From Undaria pinnatifida (lineage: Eukaryota; Sar; Phaeophyceae; Laminariales; Alariaceae): a DNA stretch of 64,000 bases. Each line of letters starts with the position of its first letter. Positions within the stretch are counted from its first letter, which is position 1. A program made the position numbers and the translations under genes. The stretch lies in the NCBI GenBank assembly GCA_012845835.1, contig JABAKD010000025.1, positions 5,278,319-5,342,318 of the forward strand. The letters run 5' to 3'. The notes beneath the pieces are model-generated. The model ran no database searches. It saw only the letters and a list, made by a program, of their open reading frames with translations, and was not told the DNA's origin. This document shows positions 40,965 to 54,400 of this stretch, one piece after another.

Positions 40965-41690
40965 AAGGTATGTACTCTGGGGTACCCGAGTATGTTTAGT
41001 AGCGTATATACTCTTGGGGTACCCGGGTGTGTTTTGCAGGGTAACTACTCTGGGGTACCCGGGTATGTTTTGGGGGGTATATATTCTGGGGTACCCGGGT
41101 GTGTTTTGGAGGGTATATACTCTGGGGTACCCGGGTAGTCAGTAGGGTATACCAGGTATACTATGGAATCCCCGGATATGTTAAGTAGCGTATACACTTT
41201 GGGGTACCCGGGTGTGCGTTGAAGGGTGTATACTCCTGGGTACTCGGGTATGCTTGGTAGGGTATTCACTCTGGGGTACCTGGGTATGTTTAGTAGGTTA
41301 TATACTCTGGGGTGCCCGGGTATGTCAAGCATGATGTATACTCTAGGGTACCCGGGTATTTTTAGTCGGGTATATGCTCTGGGATACCCGGGTATGACTA
41401 GGAGGTATACACTCCGGGATACCCGGGTATTTTTGGCAGGGTATATACTCTGGGATACCTGGGTATTTTTAGTCGGGTGTATATTCTAGGGTAACCTGGT
41501 ATGTTAGGTCGGGTATACACTCTGGGGTATCCGGGTATGTCTAGTATAGGGTGTATACTCTGAGGTACCTCGGTATGTTCACCTGGTAGGTTATATAATC
41601 TGGGGTACCTGGGTACGAAACCTTCTTGTTTAGGTGATGCTCGGGGTAGATACCCGGGTACCCCAAAGCATATACTCCGATTACCCTACT
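40965..41690 (+). repeat. 36-bp satellite array
   Basis: The unit is built on TACTCTGGGGTACCCGGGTA and TTTAGTAGGGTATA. GGTACCC begins at 40,981, 41,018, 41,054, 41,090 and 41,126, so the period is 36. About 18 units, drifting in the later part. The final unit (41,641-41,690) is inverted. The 12-residue periodic frames over it are a by-product of the 36-base period. Confidence 0.85.
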
Positions 41691-44600
41691 AAGCACATTG
41701 TTGGAACTTTCTCTAGCAATTATCATTCACGACATCAACCAACAGCTTCAAGTTAAAAACAATTACGCGTTGTTTGTAGGTGTTTCGATAGTAGCGGCGG
41801 ATCTTGCGACGGGAGGGAGGGAGGGTTATTGTGTTGCTTCGTCTGCTTGCCTGTTGAAGAACTTCAGACGCCATTTTTTTTCTTTATCAAAGTGTTGCAT
41901 CCAAGCGGTTCCATCAGGCGTTGTGCCAGGATGCAGATTGTGTCTCTTTTTTTTTCTCTCGTGATTTTGGCTTGATTTGGGATGTACAACGTGACGTGAG
42001 AGCCATTACTTTTGCTTCTTCTATTCGTTTGTTTTTGTCAATGGAGCAGGTCGAGAAATGAATGGAAATGTTCGGAAGCCCAGATTCCAGCCGGAAATTG
42101 GTTAGTCTCGCTTTGTTGTTCCCGTTTGGGTATATGACCTGAAGGCCCGAGCTTGAGGGGTAGCGGACTTTTTTGAAACCGCATACTTGTCGCTGTTTTT
42201 GGTGATGTGGTGATGGATGTAACTGTACAGACCTTTTGAGTGGCCGTTTGGATCTATACAGTGCCCGAAATGACGATGCTCAATACTGACTCGGCATGCA
42301 TCGGGATATATTCACTGCCCACCCGCCCATGCGTGGCAGCAAACAAAACGATGGATGGTCGTATGGTCAGTAAGGTTCCGGATAAACATGGGCTTCGTTT
42401 CTACCTTCGTTCTTCCCTGTGCGCAGTATCACGGGGATGAACCTGTTTTTTTTTTCTTGTTCTTTTCTGTCCCATATGTAATAACACGTGGTGTAGAGCA
42501 TCGCCTGAATGACTCAAGGTATTCGAGCTACGCCGCCGTACACGCTGTCGAGGCGTGGCTACCCAAAGATGGCCTATTCATGAGACACCTTCCTCAAGTG
42601 AGAACTGCATATTTAATCCTCAAGCGGGTGGGTTACAACGAAGGTTAAGCTCACCACATTTTCACTTACTCTGTACCGGGTGTCATTTGAGCTCGGGGTG
42701 GCGCTAATGGATATTCCTTCATGTGTGCCGTGTCACATTTGTCTCGGGACGCGCATGGTCAATGGCAAGGGATCTCCGAAATAGGAGCCAGCGATTAAAC
42801 CACAACGAGCAGTCCTCTTCCCGAGGGGTGAGGGGCAGGCGGCCGCCACGGGCCGTATATATGCGGATACCACCCCTAGCCGGGGTGGGGTGGTTGTGAG
42901 CGTGCAGATTTTCGTCGCTCTGGACAACGTCGATTAGATGCACTCTCCATGTTTCGTGAGTCCAAACGCCCCTTCCACTTCCTCACGTAGGAGGGTTGCT
43001 TGTGATCTGCTATGGACTGGGCTTGCTCGGTTATCGGGGGCCCGTTTCCAAACGAAAACACCCGCGAAAAAATCGACGTATTTGCTGTCATCTGAGCAAG
43101 GTAAGTAGGTGTTGCCCCTATCCCAGGGCTCCCTTCAAATTTTACTGGGACAAACAACTTTCAACAGTAGTCGGCACTTGCTCGTACCACGAACAAGTAG
43201 CGAGGATCACCATTGCTGTGGATCGGTTAGCAGAAAGGTCCGTACGGCATTTCTAGTCGTAGAGCGTGCTTTAGGCGAGCCACCTCGACTACTCTCTTCA
43301 TAATCTCTGTTCATCATTTCCTTTTTCGTCTAGACTACACACTTACCACCTGAACTACAGCGAAAAGCATCGCTGTCCAACGTTTTGGACACATTTCAAG
43401 ATACCACAAGGTAATTCTTCCAATCTTGTCGCAAACTGTCACAGCGAGCTTTTGTTGTTCGCATATCTAACAGCTACTATAACAGCGTCCACCGTTGCAA
43501 CTACAAGCACCCGTAGGTACGCGCAGTATTCGTATAACAGGTGCTAAGCCTCGTTCCCGGTAAATAGCTTGCCACGTGTACATTGCGCTCCTCTACGTAG
43601 TGCAGAAGTGTACATTAAAGCGACCTCTTGCGAGGGCCCAACATACGCCAGCGTCTCCAGACTTCTGTTGCCGGACGATGCGCTGTGGCTCTGCTGCCGA
43701 TTGTTGTCGTGGTGCGGGACTTTCCGCAACAGAGAACCTCAAATACTGGGGAACAGCTCATGACTACGTAAAAAACACAGACCAGGGTAACTCTTACGGA
43801 CATGGCGAACACTTCAATCAGCTAAAGAAAACGTAAACCAGTTCCCGTCAGTCGGAGACGCGCCGTCGAACCGCGGTTACATTTTAATCTTGCCACACCC
43901 AGAAGATGTACTGACGGTAGCCAGCGAGGCAAACAAAGACGTGTCACTTTAGCGCGTGAACACGATATAGTCCATCAACAACTCTACCTGGACACTAACC
44001 CCACCCCCTCGGCCTCTCTCTCCCCCCTGCTAGGCAAGAACCCACAAGCGTTCTACTCGCTGTCACGGAGAACATGAGTGTCGCATCAGGCATAGTCTAA
44101 CCTTTTACCAGTACAAGAAGCAAAACAGATCAGTAGAAAAAGCGAACTCAACGATGGTCCCTGAAAACCTATTCGCACAACCGTAAAACACGCTTGGAAC
44201 GCGTTGTATCCATCTCACACGTACGATACAATTAAAATAGCATCAACTATGCAAGGCGTATGGAAAGGAACCCCCCCCCCCCTCCTCAACTCTTGGAAAA
44301 ACTCACCGCGGTTCGCACTTGGTGCACGCAATGTCTGCTTGGTAGGTGAAAAACCGACGTGCTCCGTCCCCGCATAGTTGGGATGCAAGGGTTTATGGTC
44401 CTACGGACTATGGCTATGCCTGATTCAATTATTACCCCTCTGCCCCCCCCCCACCCCCCCCGCACGTCCCCTGCGTCCCAAGGAAGTGGTGGCTGCCACC
44501 CTTGACCCCAATCGGCCTCAGAGAGAACAAGCAACGAAAAACAATGATGGATACAGCATCAGTCACACCAAGCGCGGGTTACTGTGGCAGTGGATGCATC

Positions 44601-45040
44601 CAAAGTGAAACGTAGGGGGATGCATATACGACACACGCGTGCAGCATGATCTTACTTGTATCATACTGCCGCGCGCTCTAGGACCGCACAACCTCGTTTG
44701 GTAGATCGCTATACCTGGGCGCTAAAAGAGTAAATAATTGCAAAGCAAGAAGTGCTTTGCCGCGTTTCCGCCACATTCCCCATCGCCTATCTACACGGAC
44801 GAAACAAGGTCCCAAGACCCAACACGATCATAGTCAGACTAACTCCGCACCCACTCCGTCAACGAAACCCAACTCCATGCAAAGTGGCGCGAAACACTCG
44901 TTTTAGCCGTGTTCCCCAGGGGGGGGGAGCACCGGGGGGGCGTAATGCCATATACCTGGTATACGTTAATCTGTTACTACAATAAACTATTTTATCAGTC
45001 TAATTCCAAGCAGCTTGACCCGGAAACAGGGAGCGCAGTT
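41691..45040. other. no gene seen; one family G copy
   Basis: Short frames at 42,240-42,648 and 42,996-43,256 have no recognisable domain. 44,290-44,425 is family G copy 10. Confidence 0.35.
44290..44425 (+). repeat. family G repeat, copy 10
   Basis: CTTGGTGCACGCAATGTCTG, GGTGAAAAACCGACGTGCTC and TGGTCCTACGGACTA (hairpin), then a C-rich tail. This is the only full copy outside the introns of the two assembled genes. Confidence 0.75.
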
Positions 45041-45484
45041 CTAAACGGGTTCATCGAGAGTTCCCTGGTTCTTTCTGAACATGAAGTTGGCTACCAGCTT
45101 CTTCCTCAGCGAGTGGAAATCGCTCTCAATCTCAATATTCTCCGGCACCACCGTCGTTGCGCGGGGCGTGGGAAGAGTGACAACCTCGTTGACCTCCTCC
45201 GGGGGGTCAACGGCGCCGTCAGCTCCTTTCCAGTCTACCCCTTCCTCGAGGAGTTCGATCCCCTCAAAGTTGCGCAGCTGATTGTGCAGGATGCAGCAGG
45301 TCAAAAAGACGTTGTCGACACATTCCTTCTTCTTGTAGAGGCACGGGGCTTTCAATATCCTGAACCGACCTTTGAGAGTCCCGAAGAAGTCTTCTGCGTC
45401 CTTGTGAACCTTCTCGTGGTACCACCTGTAGGCTAGCTCCGCTTGGGTAGTCGGGGCCTTCGCGGGGCACTGCAGGCACCTCCA
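45041..45484 (-). CDS. Harbinger-like transposase, C-terminal exon
   Basis: 147 codons plus TAG from WRCLQCPAKAP to GTLDEPV. Includes the retained Glu (KDAEDFFGTLKGRFRI) and the TCCILHNQL helix. Acceptor CACCCGCAG on the minus strand. Confidence 0.85.
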   Translation of the reverse strand, partial: WRCLQCPAKAPTTQAELAYRWYHEKVHKDAEDFFGTLKGRFRILKAPCLYKKKECVDNVFLTCCILHNQLRNFEGIELLEEGVDWKGADGAVDPPEEVNEVVTLPTPRATTVVPENIEIESDFHSLRKKLVANFMFRKNQGTLDEPV

Positions 45485-48400
45485 CTGCGGGTGGCAAGGG
45501 TGAGAGCGGACAGAGGTAGAGGGGTTGCTTTTCATCAACAAAAACGAGGAACAAAAAAACACTTCAGCTGTGAGATCGAATTTTTTGTTGAAACTCAGGC
45601 AAGGTGGCGAGTCCGAGAGATATTCTTCCGTTCCAGAGTTATTGGAGTCTGTCCTGCGACCGCAGATTATATTGTGGGGAAGGGTCAACACGAGAACAGC
45701 AATAACATTCAGAGGTATTGGAGCCCGTGCCGTGACCAAGGACCGGCCTATCACAGGGACTATTAACAATACGAAAACAACAACACTCCGAAATATCGAA
45801 ACGCTTCTCAGTCTTGATGTCGTACGATACCACTCGGACATCATGCGAACGTCTACTCAGACAAGGTGTGTTTTGGACTGGGGACAACGGTGAGAAAGGC
45901 TTTTTGGGGGGCTCTACTGCGGTGCCGTCGTAGTTCTACGCTATCGACCATCCCGCAAGCAATTCACACTCGGGCAACCGCACACCGTGGGCGCCTCCGT
46001 TTAACTGGATATGCTGTCATGCTTCCAGCCTTGGTGACGATGCGAGTTTCCTACGTTGAGATGATGCCTAAAACAAACAACAATATACCCTGCCACGCAG
46101 CGGGATACAACGCATTTTCTCGCCAGAGATGACTTCACTACTTTCCTATTGGGTGGTGTGAGGAGGGAAAACCTCCTAAAACTGTTATTAATATAACCTT
46201 CCGACACCTCACCAAGTGGTGTTCTCCGCCGGCAAGAAGGTATAGGCCCTTCTCCTTCACATCTTCTCCGTCCTCACCCTTAAGAGTGAACTCCATGTCC
46301 TTGTAGTCACCCTCTCGAACCTCTTTCACGAACTCGTCTGAACGGGCTACTGAACTGTCCCTCTGTGCCCCAGGAACGCCCTTCGCGGCTGCCAGGCAGC
46401 GCCCGGAGCGGTCAACTGTACACTCGTAGGCTAGTGTCGGCAGTCCCTCCTCCCTCCCAATGTAGTACTCCCGGGCAGAGAACGGCGCGTGCTGCCAGTG
46501 AATATGAGTGACAGCTGTCAAGCCCACGGCTCCGGGAAACCCGGCAGTATCGAAGTCTTTCAACGTGTTTTCTAGGGCGTGTCCGGTCGGCTTCACGACG
46601 TTCGTAGAGTAAAGCTCCGTTGCGTAGTGCTCCATGAAGGCGTGGAAGATTCGCTGCACCGTCGGCACGCTTAGCCTGGACATTTGGGAGACGTCGTCGA
46701 AGGAGTTTCCCTTGCCGAGGACGTAGAGGACGGCCAACACCTGTGGTATACGTAAACATCACACAAGGAAGATGTAACGTGACTTACTCAGCACTATCAA
46801 ATGTGACAACACCAACAGGCTGGTTCAAGTCGTTCTGCTCACGGAGAGTATATAAACCGCAGCGAGGGAGACATAATCCGACAGCCGTGGAATTCGGGGG
46901 GTGTACATCAAGTATGCAGCGCCCCAGCGCGTTCGTGATTATATAAACGAGCTCGCCGGATGGTCTCAGCCGGCACAGGTCGCGGTGCTGTTCGGAGGGT
47001 GATTTTTTATGTTTCCTCACCCCTCGAACAATCAAGACTTTCAAGGGCCATGATCTGGCCGGCGGTTTGAGTTGGGTCGGGTCAGAAGGAGTTCGAAAGC
47101 TCACGGGTCGAGTCAGGTCGGGTCAGGAGGTTTTCGAATCTCACGGGTCGTGTCGGGCCACCCTCATTCAATCCAATCCGCGAGAAGTGACTCGACCCGT
47201 GAAAAGCGTTGGAAATTTTGGATGATTTGTTACCGGGCGCCTTGTCTGAACAGTGGTCTCGTGAGCGTGTCCTTTGTATTAGTATCCAGCTCCTGGACTC
47301 ATATAATCCACTGCGGCAATTCCGACAACAACCTGACCTGCTCAGACTTACAGACGTTACGTTTGAATATCCCCGCATCTCTTCCGCCTACATTATTTCT
47401 TGTCGTCATCTATCACATCCATTATAGAAGTTCAATTTATCAATTCTCCACTCGTGCCTTGCAGGCGGAAAAAGCAGGCCGCCTCCGAACAGATGGCGGC
47501 GATGGTCGCAGATAACGAAAAATGAGTTTGGTCGTGAACAGAGTCAGACTATCCCGCTCGGTTTTGCGTTGACCAACAGTCCCCGCGCCCTGATTGATCG
47601 CGGCGGCGGTCGCAGATAGTCAAACATTAGTTTGGTCGATGTCAGAGTCAGACTATTCGCTCGGTCTCGCGCGGACCAGCAGTCCCCTCGCTCTGATTCC
47701 AGCCCCCCCTAGCCCGCCACCCCCCTCCGTGCTTGAGCCGAATCCCGATTTTGCCTAGTGAAATATTTAATCGATTCTGGCATTCACGGGTTCCTGACCA
47801 TTTTTTTTTCCTGACCTTTTTGTAGACATGGAGGTCAGACAAACGAAGGCGGTGAAGGGAAAGGTCTCCGTGTTACGCTCGCAAACCCCGGCTGTGGGGG
47901 CTCAGTCGGGGCTTGCAAGCAAAACACAGGGGCCTACTCTCTGACGGCCCTCGTCCGTCTGGCCTCCATTTTTTAGAGAAGGGTCCACGTGCGAGGAGGT
48001 GTCGGGAAGGAATCCGGGGACGCTAGAGGCGAAGCAAATACGTCGCGAGGAGCCAAATCGGGATGTGGATGCCGTACATCAGCTGTCCCCTCGCTCTGAC
48101 CCCGCGCCTCCCCTAGCGCGCCAGGCTTACCCTCGGGTGAGTCGCGTTTCGATTTGGCATAGAAAAATAGGTATTCGCTACTGCCATCCCCAGGTTTCCA
48201 CCCCAATTATCACTTTATTTGGACATGGAGGTCCGAACGACGAGGACCACGAAGAACAAGGCCTCTGTTTGGGCACGGATTTTCACGGGTCGGATCACTT
48301 CTCGCGGGTCAGGTCGGGTCGGGTCAGGGTGACTAGACCCGGCCCGATCTGATCCCACCCGAGTGGTGATATTATACAACCTCCAACGACCCGACCCCAC

Positions 48401-51400
48401 CCGACGCGACCCGTGAGATGTCCAACACCTCTTGACACGACCCGAGTCGTCCCAACAGTTTTTGAAAACTCCCGACACGACCCGCGGGACGGATCATGAT
48501 CCGTGAAAAATCCTGTTTTTTTGCTTGCATGCCCCGGCTGAGCAAAATAACAGAGGTTTTGTCCTTGACGGTCCTCGTCCGTCTGGCTTCCAAGTCCAGA
48601 GAAGGATCGACCTGCTGAAAAGAAGTCGGGCGGGAACCCAGGGATGCAAGAACGAAAAATATTTTGCGTGGCCTCATTGGGACGCGACTCACGTAGAGCA
48701 GCTGTCTCCTCTCCCTGACCCCGCGCCTCTCCCTCGCAGGCTCCCCCGCGCGTGAGACGCGTCCCGCTCTGGCATCGCAAAATGTTTATTTACCCCTGGC
48801 TTCCCAGGGTGCCCATCCCATTTCTCGGCAGGCCGACCCCTCTCCGGACACAGAGACCAGAAGGACCAAGACCTCAAAAGGATAGGGCCTCTGTGTTATG
48901 TTTGCAAGCCCCGGCTGAGGAAGCTTAGCCGGTGTTCGCAAGAAAAACACAGAGCTCTTATGCTTCACGGCCTCCGTCCGTCCGGCCTCCCTGTTCAGAG
49001 AATGGTCGACCTGCCAAGGAGAAGTCGGGCGGGAACCTGGGGATTCCAAAAGCGTTTACATGTTTCGAGAGGTCAACGCGGGACGCGAACTCACGCAGGG
49101 GGTGGCCTGGCGGGCTAGGGGAAGCGGGGTCAGAGCGAGGGGACAGCTGGTCTACGCAATTCAGGGCGCGGGAGTCTGACTCTCACAATGACCAGGCTGT
49201 TGTTTTGGCCTCTGCTCCTGCTTCTGCTGCTGCAGCGGTTTCTGCTGCTGCAGCGGTTTCTGCTGTCGCTTCTGCTCTTATTGCTGCTGGTTCTGATGCT
49301 GCCTCTGCTGCTCCTGCCATCGCTGCCTTTGCCGTCGCTGCCCTTGCCGCTAGCACTGCCCCCCTGCGGTCGCGGTCGACCCTGGCGTACAGCCGGCTGT
49401 GTCAGCCCCGATGGAGGACCCGATTCTCCTCCAGATGCAATGCAAGCTAACACTGTATACAACAACGTGGTGATGGAGAAGCCAGAGCTCACGCACGAGT
49501 AGGCAAAGGATATATTTCTGCATGCCGGAAGTAGCTGCCCCAGCTCAGGTCGCTGCTCTTGCTCCTCCTCTTCGCCTGCCCCTGCCCCGGTGAGGTACGT
49601 TGCCCCCGCCGCGGCTGGAGGTCCGCATGGTGCTTGGCCTGGGATGAGGTCTCAACAGGGTGAGCGGTAGGTCCGTCCCCATAGCCAAGACACAGGCCAT
49701 CACCATGACCCTCGGGCGGCCCGGGGGTTAACCGTTGTACTACCGGACAAACCAACCTACAAAAGTTCCGAAGTATTTCTCCCCAAAATCATGAGTGCTA
49801 TTCTAAATGGGATAGGTATGCGGCTGAGGGTGATACAGTCCCCAGTGTTCGTGTCGGGGATGGGTTGGGCGAAGAGCAATGCGTTTCCCCTTCGGTATTG
49901 GTGCCCGCGCCTGCTGTTGACGCGTCCGCTGATGTCGCAGCACAGCACTGACCTGTTGCTATCCCTGTTGTTATTGTCAAGCAAGAGCAGAACCGTGCAA
50001 CACACTGACCACCACGATGGTCTTCGCGGTGGTTAGGGGCTTAATAGGATGAGCCTGAGAGCGATGTTTGTCCGGAGCGTTGGTGTCGGGGACCGGCTGG
50101 GTGAGGAATCGTACGTTGCCCCTTCAACTTGGTTTCCGCTGCTTCTGTCGCGCATGCTGGTGTAGCCGCACACCACCAACCTGTTACTGCCCCTGGCGTC
50201 GCTCCTGTTTAGTCAAGCAAGAGCAGACAGTCTGCTGTTACAGCACAGCGCTTCCGACGACAATACACTGAGCCCTCGTCATGTAGCGACCACTCGCAAG
50301 GCGTACACTCGCATGGACACTGGGGCACTCATGCCCATTCCCCGCCTTCCGCTTGCTACGGATCACAACGCCCCATATCTAGTGCCTTTTCACCTTGGCT
50401 CTGCGTTATATCGAGTACGCGTGTTGCTTGGGATGACACTCACCCTTTCCCATGTGGATCCGTGGCTGGGGAACTGTATGGAACGCCACGTGCTTCGCGC
50501 TGTTCGTTCCGCTGCCCCGCAGGCACCATTGCTAACCCATTTTCTGATTCCGGAAAAGTCCTGTTTTTAATTCCAAGTAGTTTGTCTATGACAAGGTGGG
50601 TGCACTTCGAAAGGGGTCGAAGTCGATGACCACGGAAACGTTCGTGTGGGCGGGTCATCTCCAGAACATGGGTCGGCCGGGGCCGGAGGCCCTGCAGCAT
50701 GTCGTGCCAAGGGCTAAGCCAAGCCACACCTGTTGATGTCATGCAGACGCTCCGAAACCTAGAAGTGCCGGTAGGTACGTCTTTCGGGGTGCTTGGCGAA
50801 GATGCGACTTTTGGTCGCTAACGTCAGCTGTATAGGGCAGGTTGAACCCTTTCGGGGTGCTTGGCGGGCATTAGACTTTTGGTCGCCAACGTGAGATGTA
50901 TAGGGCAGGTTGAGCTGTCCGAACGAGCGCAAAATGTCATACGAGTACTCGTAGTGGTACTACTGCTGCACGAACGAGTACAGCTGCTGCTGCACGAACG
51001 AGTACCACTTTCATGTAGGCCCAAGATGGAAGACGGTAAATGAACTACCAGGTAGATGACAGCAATAAGTAGTGATGATGTCGTCTCCGAAGCTTTTAGG
51101 TCGGCTTTCCTTGATCGTGTTGCTTCCTAGTGGGTAATCAGCTGCTGTGCTTTTGCTTTTGGTTCGAATGCTACATATTGTGCCGGATGCGATCCTTGTT
51201 TTATTACTTTCCAGCAGGGCCTGTCATGGGCCGATAGTCCGGGTCGGGTCGGGTCGATCTAAAAATTAAGGTGGGCCGGGCCGGGTCGGGCCGGGCCCTT
51301 CTATTGAAAATGTTATGGGCCAGGCCGGGCTGGGCCAAGAGGCTTGAAAATTTGATGGGCCGGGTCGGGCTGGGCGGAGAGTTTGGGCGTAGAGATGGGC

Positions 51401-54400
51401 CGGGCCGAGCCGCGGCCTGGTGTCCCAAAACAAAACATATTATGGGCCGGGTCATCATCTGAAAACTTTATGGCCCGAGTCGGGCTGCGGCCCACTCGTC
51501 TCGAAATCTGATGGCCCGCGCCGGGTCGCGGCCCATGAGATGTGGATATCTGCATGGGCCGCTCCCCCTAGCCCATGACGCGTCTCATGTTTTTTCACGA
51601 GCCGGCTCGGGCTGTGGCCCATCAAATGTGGCGTACTACTGCTATAATGCTTCTAATAATAGTACCAGGTACTATACGGCGTCGACCCTGCCCATGAAGC
51701 GGCCCACGTGTAGTCACGGGCCGGTCCAAGCCGCGGCCCATGAGATGTGCAAAACGGGACACAACCAGCAGTAATAAACAACAGGAAGCCCGAGGGCAGC
51801 CTGCCCTTTGCGTAGACAGAATCATGAGGCACACACACTCGTTTCGGCCGTGAATACTACTCCATGCACAACAAGCTTGACGAGAGTTACAGCAGTATAT
51901 ATCTACACGAGCACCTCTTCGTACTGACTCTTCGCCGGTGCAGATGTGCTTCCGCGATAACTAAAGTCCACTGTGCTTCGTGACCCTCGTGCAAATGTCT
52001 GGTCAAAGCCTTGGTGCCGTTTAGGGTGTACAGAGGACAATCCTTGGCATCTCCGTGACCCAGGCAGCATTTGACGCTTTTGTCCTGGTTTGGTCAGGAC
52101 GGAACCGCCGGTGAAGGATTCGTGAAAGGAGGCATCTTCTGACCGAGAGTTGAAGCGACGGTCACCTTCATGTGAGACGTTGTAGAGCCGGGAGCGAGGA
52201 CTGATGCTGTAGCATGGGAAACCCCCGACCAAAGACCACCGCTCCTGGCGTTATATTCGCTCTCTTCGGATGACAGATAGATAGCAAGCAGGTAGTTGTT
52301 GCAGCAGTTACTGTTACTGTTGCTGTAGCTAGCAGCAACGGGTTTTGTAGCAACATGTGTTGTTGCAGCTGCAGGCGCTTGCTGCTGCTGCTGCTGCGAG
52401 CTACGCAGAAGCAGCACGAGGAGATGGTCCACCAGTCGGGGCAGACGCCATCAGACAAGACAGTTAGTGGAGCAGCATGGTGTGGGTACAAGTGAATACG
52501 TACGCCTTATGGGCCGCATGCAGCTGGCCCACGGGATCCACAAGAACCACAACAAAGAAAAACAAACGCTACTCTTAAAAAAACACGTCGGCACGAACCT
52601 TTTTGCACGGTACAACACATGGGCCGGGCGTGGGCCGTCAGGTCAAATCCACGGGCCGGCCCCCAAAATGGTGGGCATACCCGGTTTTATGGGCCAGGTT
52701 GCCAATGGCATGAGCCGGGCCGGGTCGGGACATTTGGGCTGGGTCGGGCCGGGCCGGGCTACGGTCCATCAAATGAAAATTTGATGGGCCGGGCCGGGTC
52801 GAGGCCCATTATACGAAAAAATGACGGGCCGTGCCGGACCGGCCCGACCCCGGGCCGGCCCACCAACACAGGCCCATGACAAGCCCTGTTTTCCAGTGCT
52901 TTCTTTCTCTTCGCTCGAAGACGGTTTATTTTCAATGCAAAATCTTGGCAGCACTCTTGTCGCATTCACTGCCTGGGTTTGCTTACGCACTAGATCCTCT
53001 GCCATTACGGGCAAACGCGGAGCCGCAGGCGGGCGCCTTTCCGCCGCAGCGAAGCCTCTTTGTAGTACTCGTAAAAGATATAGAGGGGAACACGCCGATT
53101 ATTTATCGGAAAGTATGAGAGTGGTCGGACTAGCGTTGTAAAGCAACTTGTAAAGCATGCATAGTCAGTTTTGTTGGCTTGCTAATTATAAGCATGGTCA
53201 AGGCAACCCTGTTGCATATTTGCGTAATTTAGCTTGACGGATTTTAGTATGGTACAAGGGCTCCGCATGGGTGCCGGCATTCGCCGGCACCCATGCTCCG
53301 GGTAGGGCAGGGCAGCACTTCGGCTTGTTCCATTCAATATTCGATAGAGTAAAAACCGTTACCACACAACTTATAGTCTACGCGTGTAGAATGTAAAGTA
53401 ATGCCAAGATATCGATATAGACTAACAGTGTGCTACTTACTTCTGCCGTTTCTTGCGTGAATCCGATTCCGAGCTTCATCATATTTCGATCGCATAATTC
53501 CGAGCCCACGCAGACTTACCCTCCATCAAGTCTGGCCACGAAGAGACGTCTCGAGCACGCTTCTTGATGTTTCGACTCACCCAAGCATCCAGGGCCAGCA
53601 AGGGGGTGGCCATGTATGCTGCATGTTCTCTACGTAGCCACTGTGAGACGCGCACTGAGCCAGCTTCTGCTACACCATGCATGATAGTACCTAGATCCGA
53701 GGTTCGCAGACCGACTGTCTGTCTGTGTGTATACTTGCTGACGGGTATTCTAGGCGTGAAACGCGGTATCGCTGCCTTCGTCGTTCAATTCCTCGAATGC
53801 TGTTAAATGGCCCTTTTCGACTGGATTTTTTTCGACTGGATTCTTCTGGTCCTGCTTATCGTCAGCCGGGTCGATTTTACATTTTTTTGTGCTCTTCCGA
53901 GGGCGCCCGAATGATTTTTTGCCGACACCTCACGTCAATTTTTTCAACTTCGAGCCTCCCGACAGGGGAGGGGGGGGATACCTGACACCGTCTCCTCCCT
54001 AAAACGCCATACTATAAAAACCGACACTAAATCCTATATATATAACATATGCACTGAACACAGGAGACGGTAGAGAGCTGTCTCCCCCTCTCTGCTAGAT
54101 ACAATGCCTTCCATAGTGCTAAAACGCCATAATACTGAATCCTATATAAAACCGAACACAGGGGACGGTAGAGAGCCGCGCCTCCCACCCTGCTAGATAC
54201 AAGGCCTTTCATATAGTAGTGCTATATTTACTACTGGCAGGCGACTTATAAGCCACGCGGCGGCTGCGTAGCGACGGCGATTTCAGCCTTAGTTAGTGGT
54301 ACAAGGCAGTTATGAGCTCGCTCCTATAATAATAGGTGGAGCAGTAGCTTTGTAGGATCGGCAGTTTTTTTTTTTTTTTCGCGGCGCGCGGACAATAACT

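Noticed and set aside
40924-41489. Protein with a 12-residue repeat (LGYPGxF type)
   Set aside because: The 36-base satellite period forces 12-residue periodicity in every frame; stops break it.
40965-41690. CRISPR-like array
   Set aside because: Units are contiguous with no unique spacers, and the DNA is eukaryotic.
49130-49502. Leucine-rich or serine/arginine-rich protein
   Set aside because: Imperfect CTG-type repeats give low-complexity frames on both strands.
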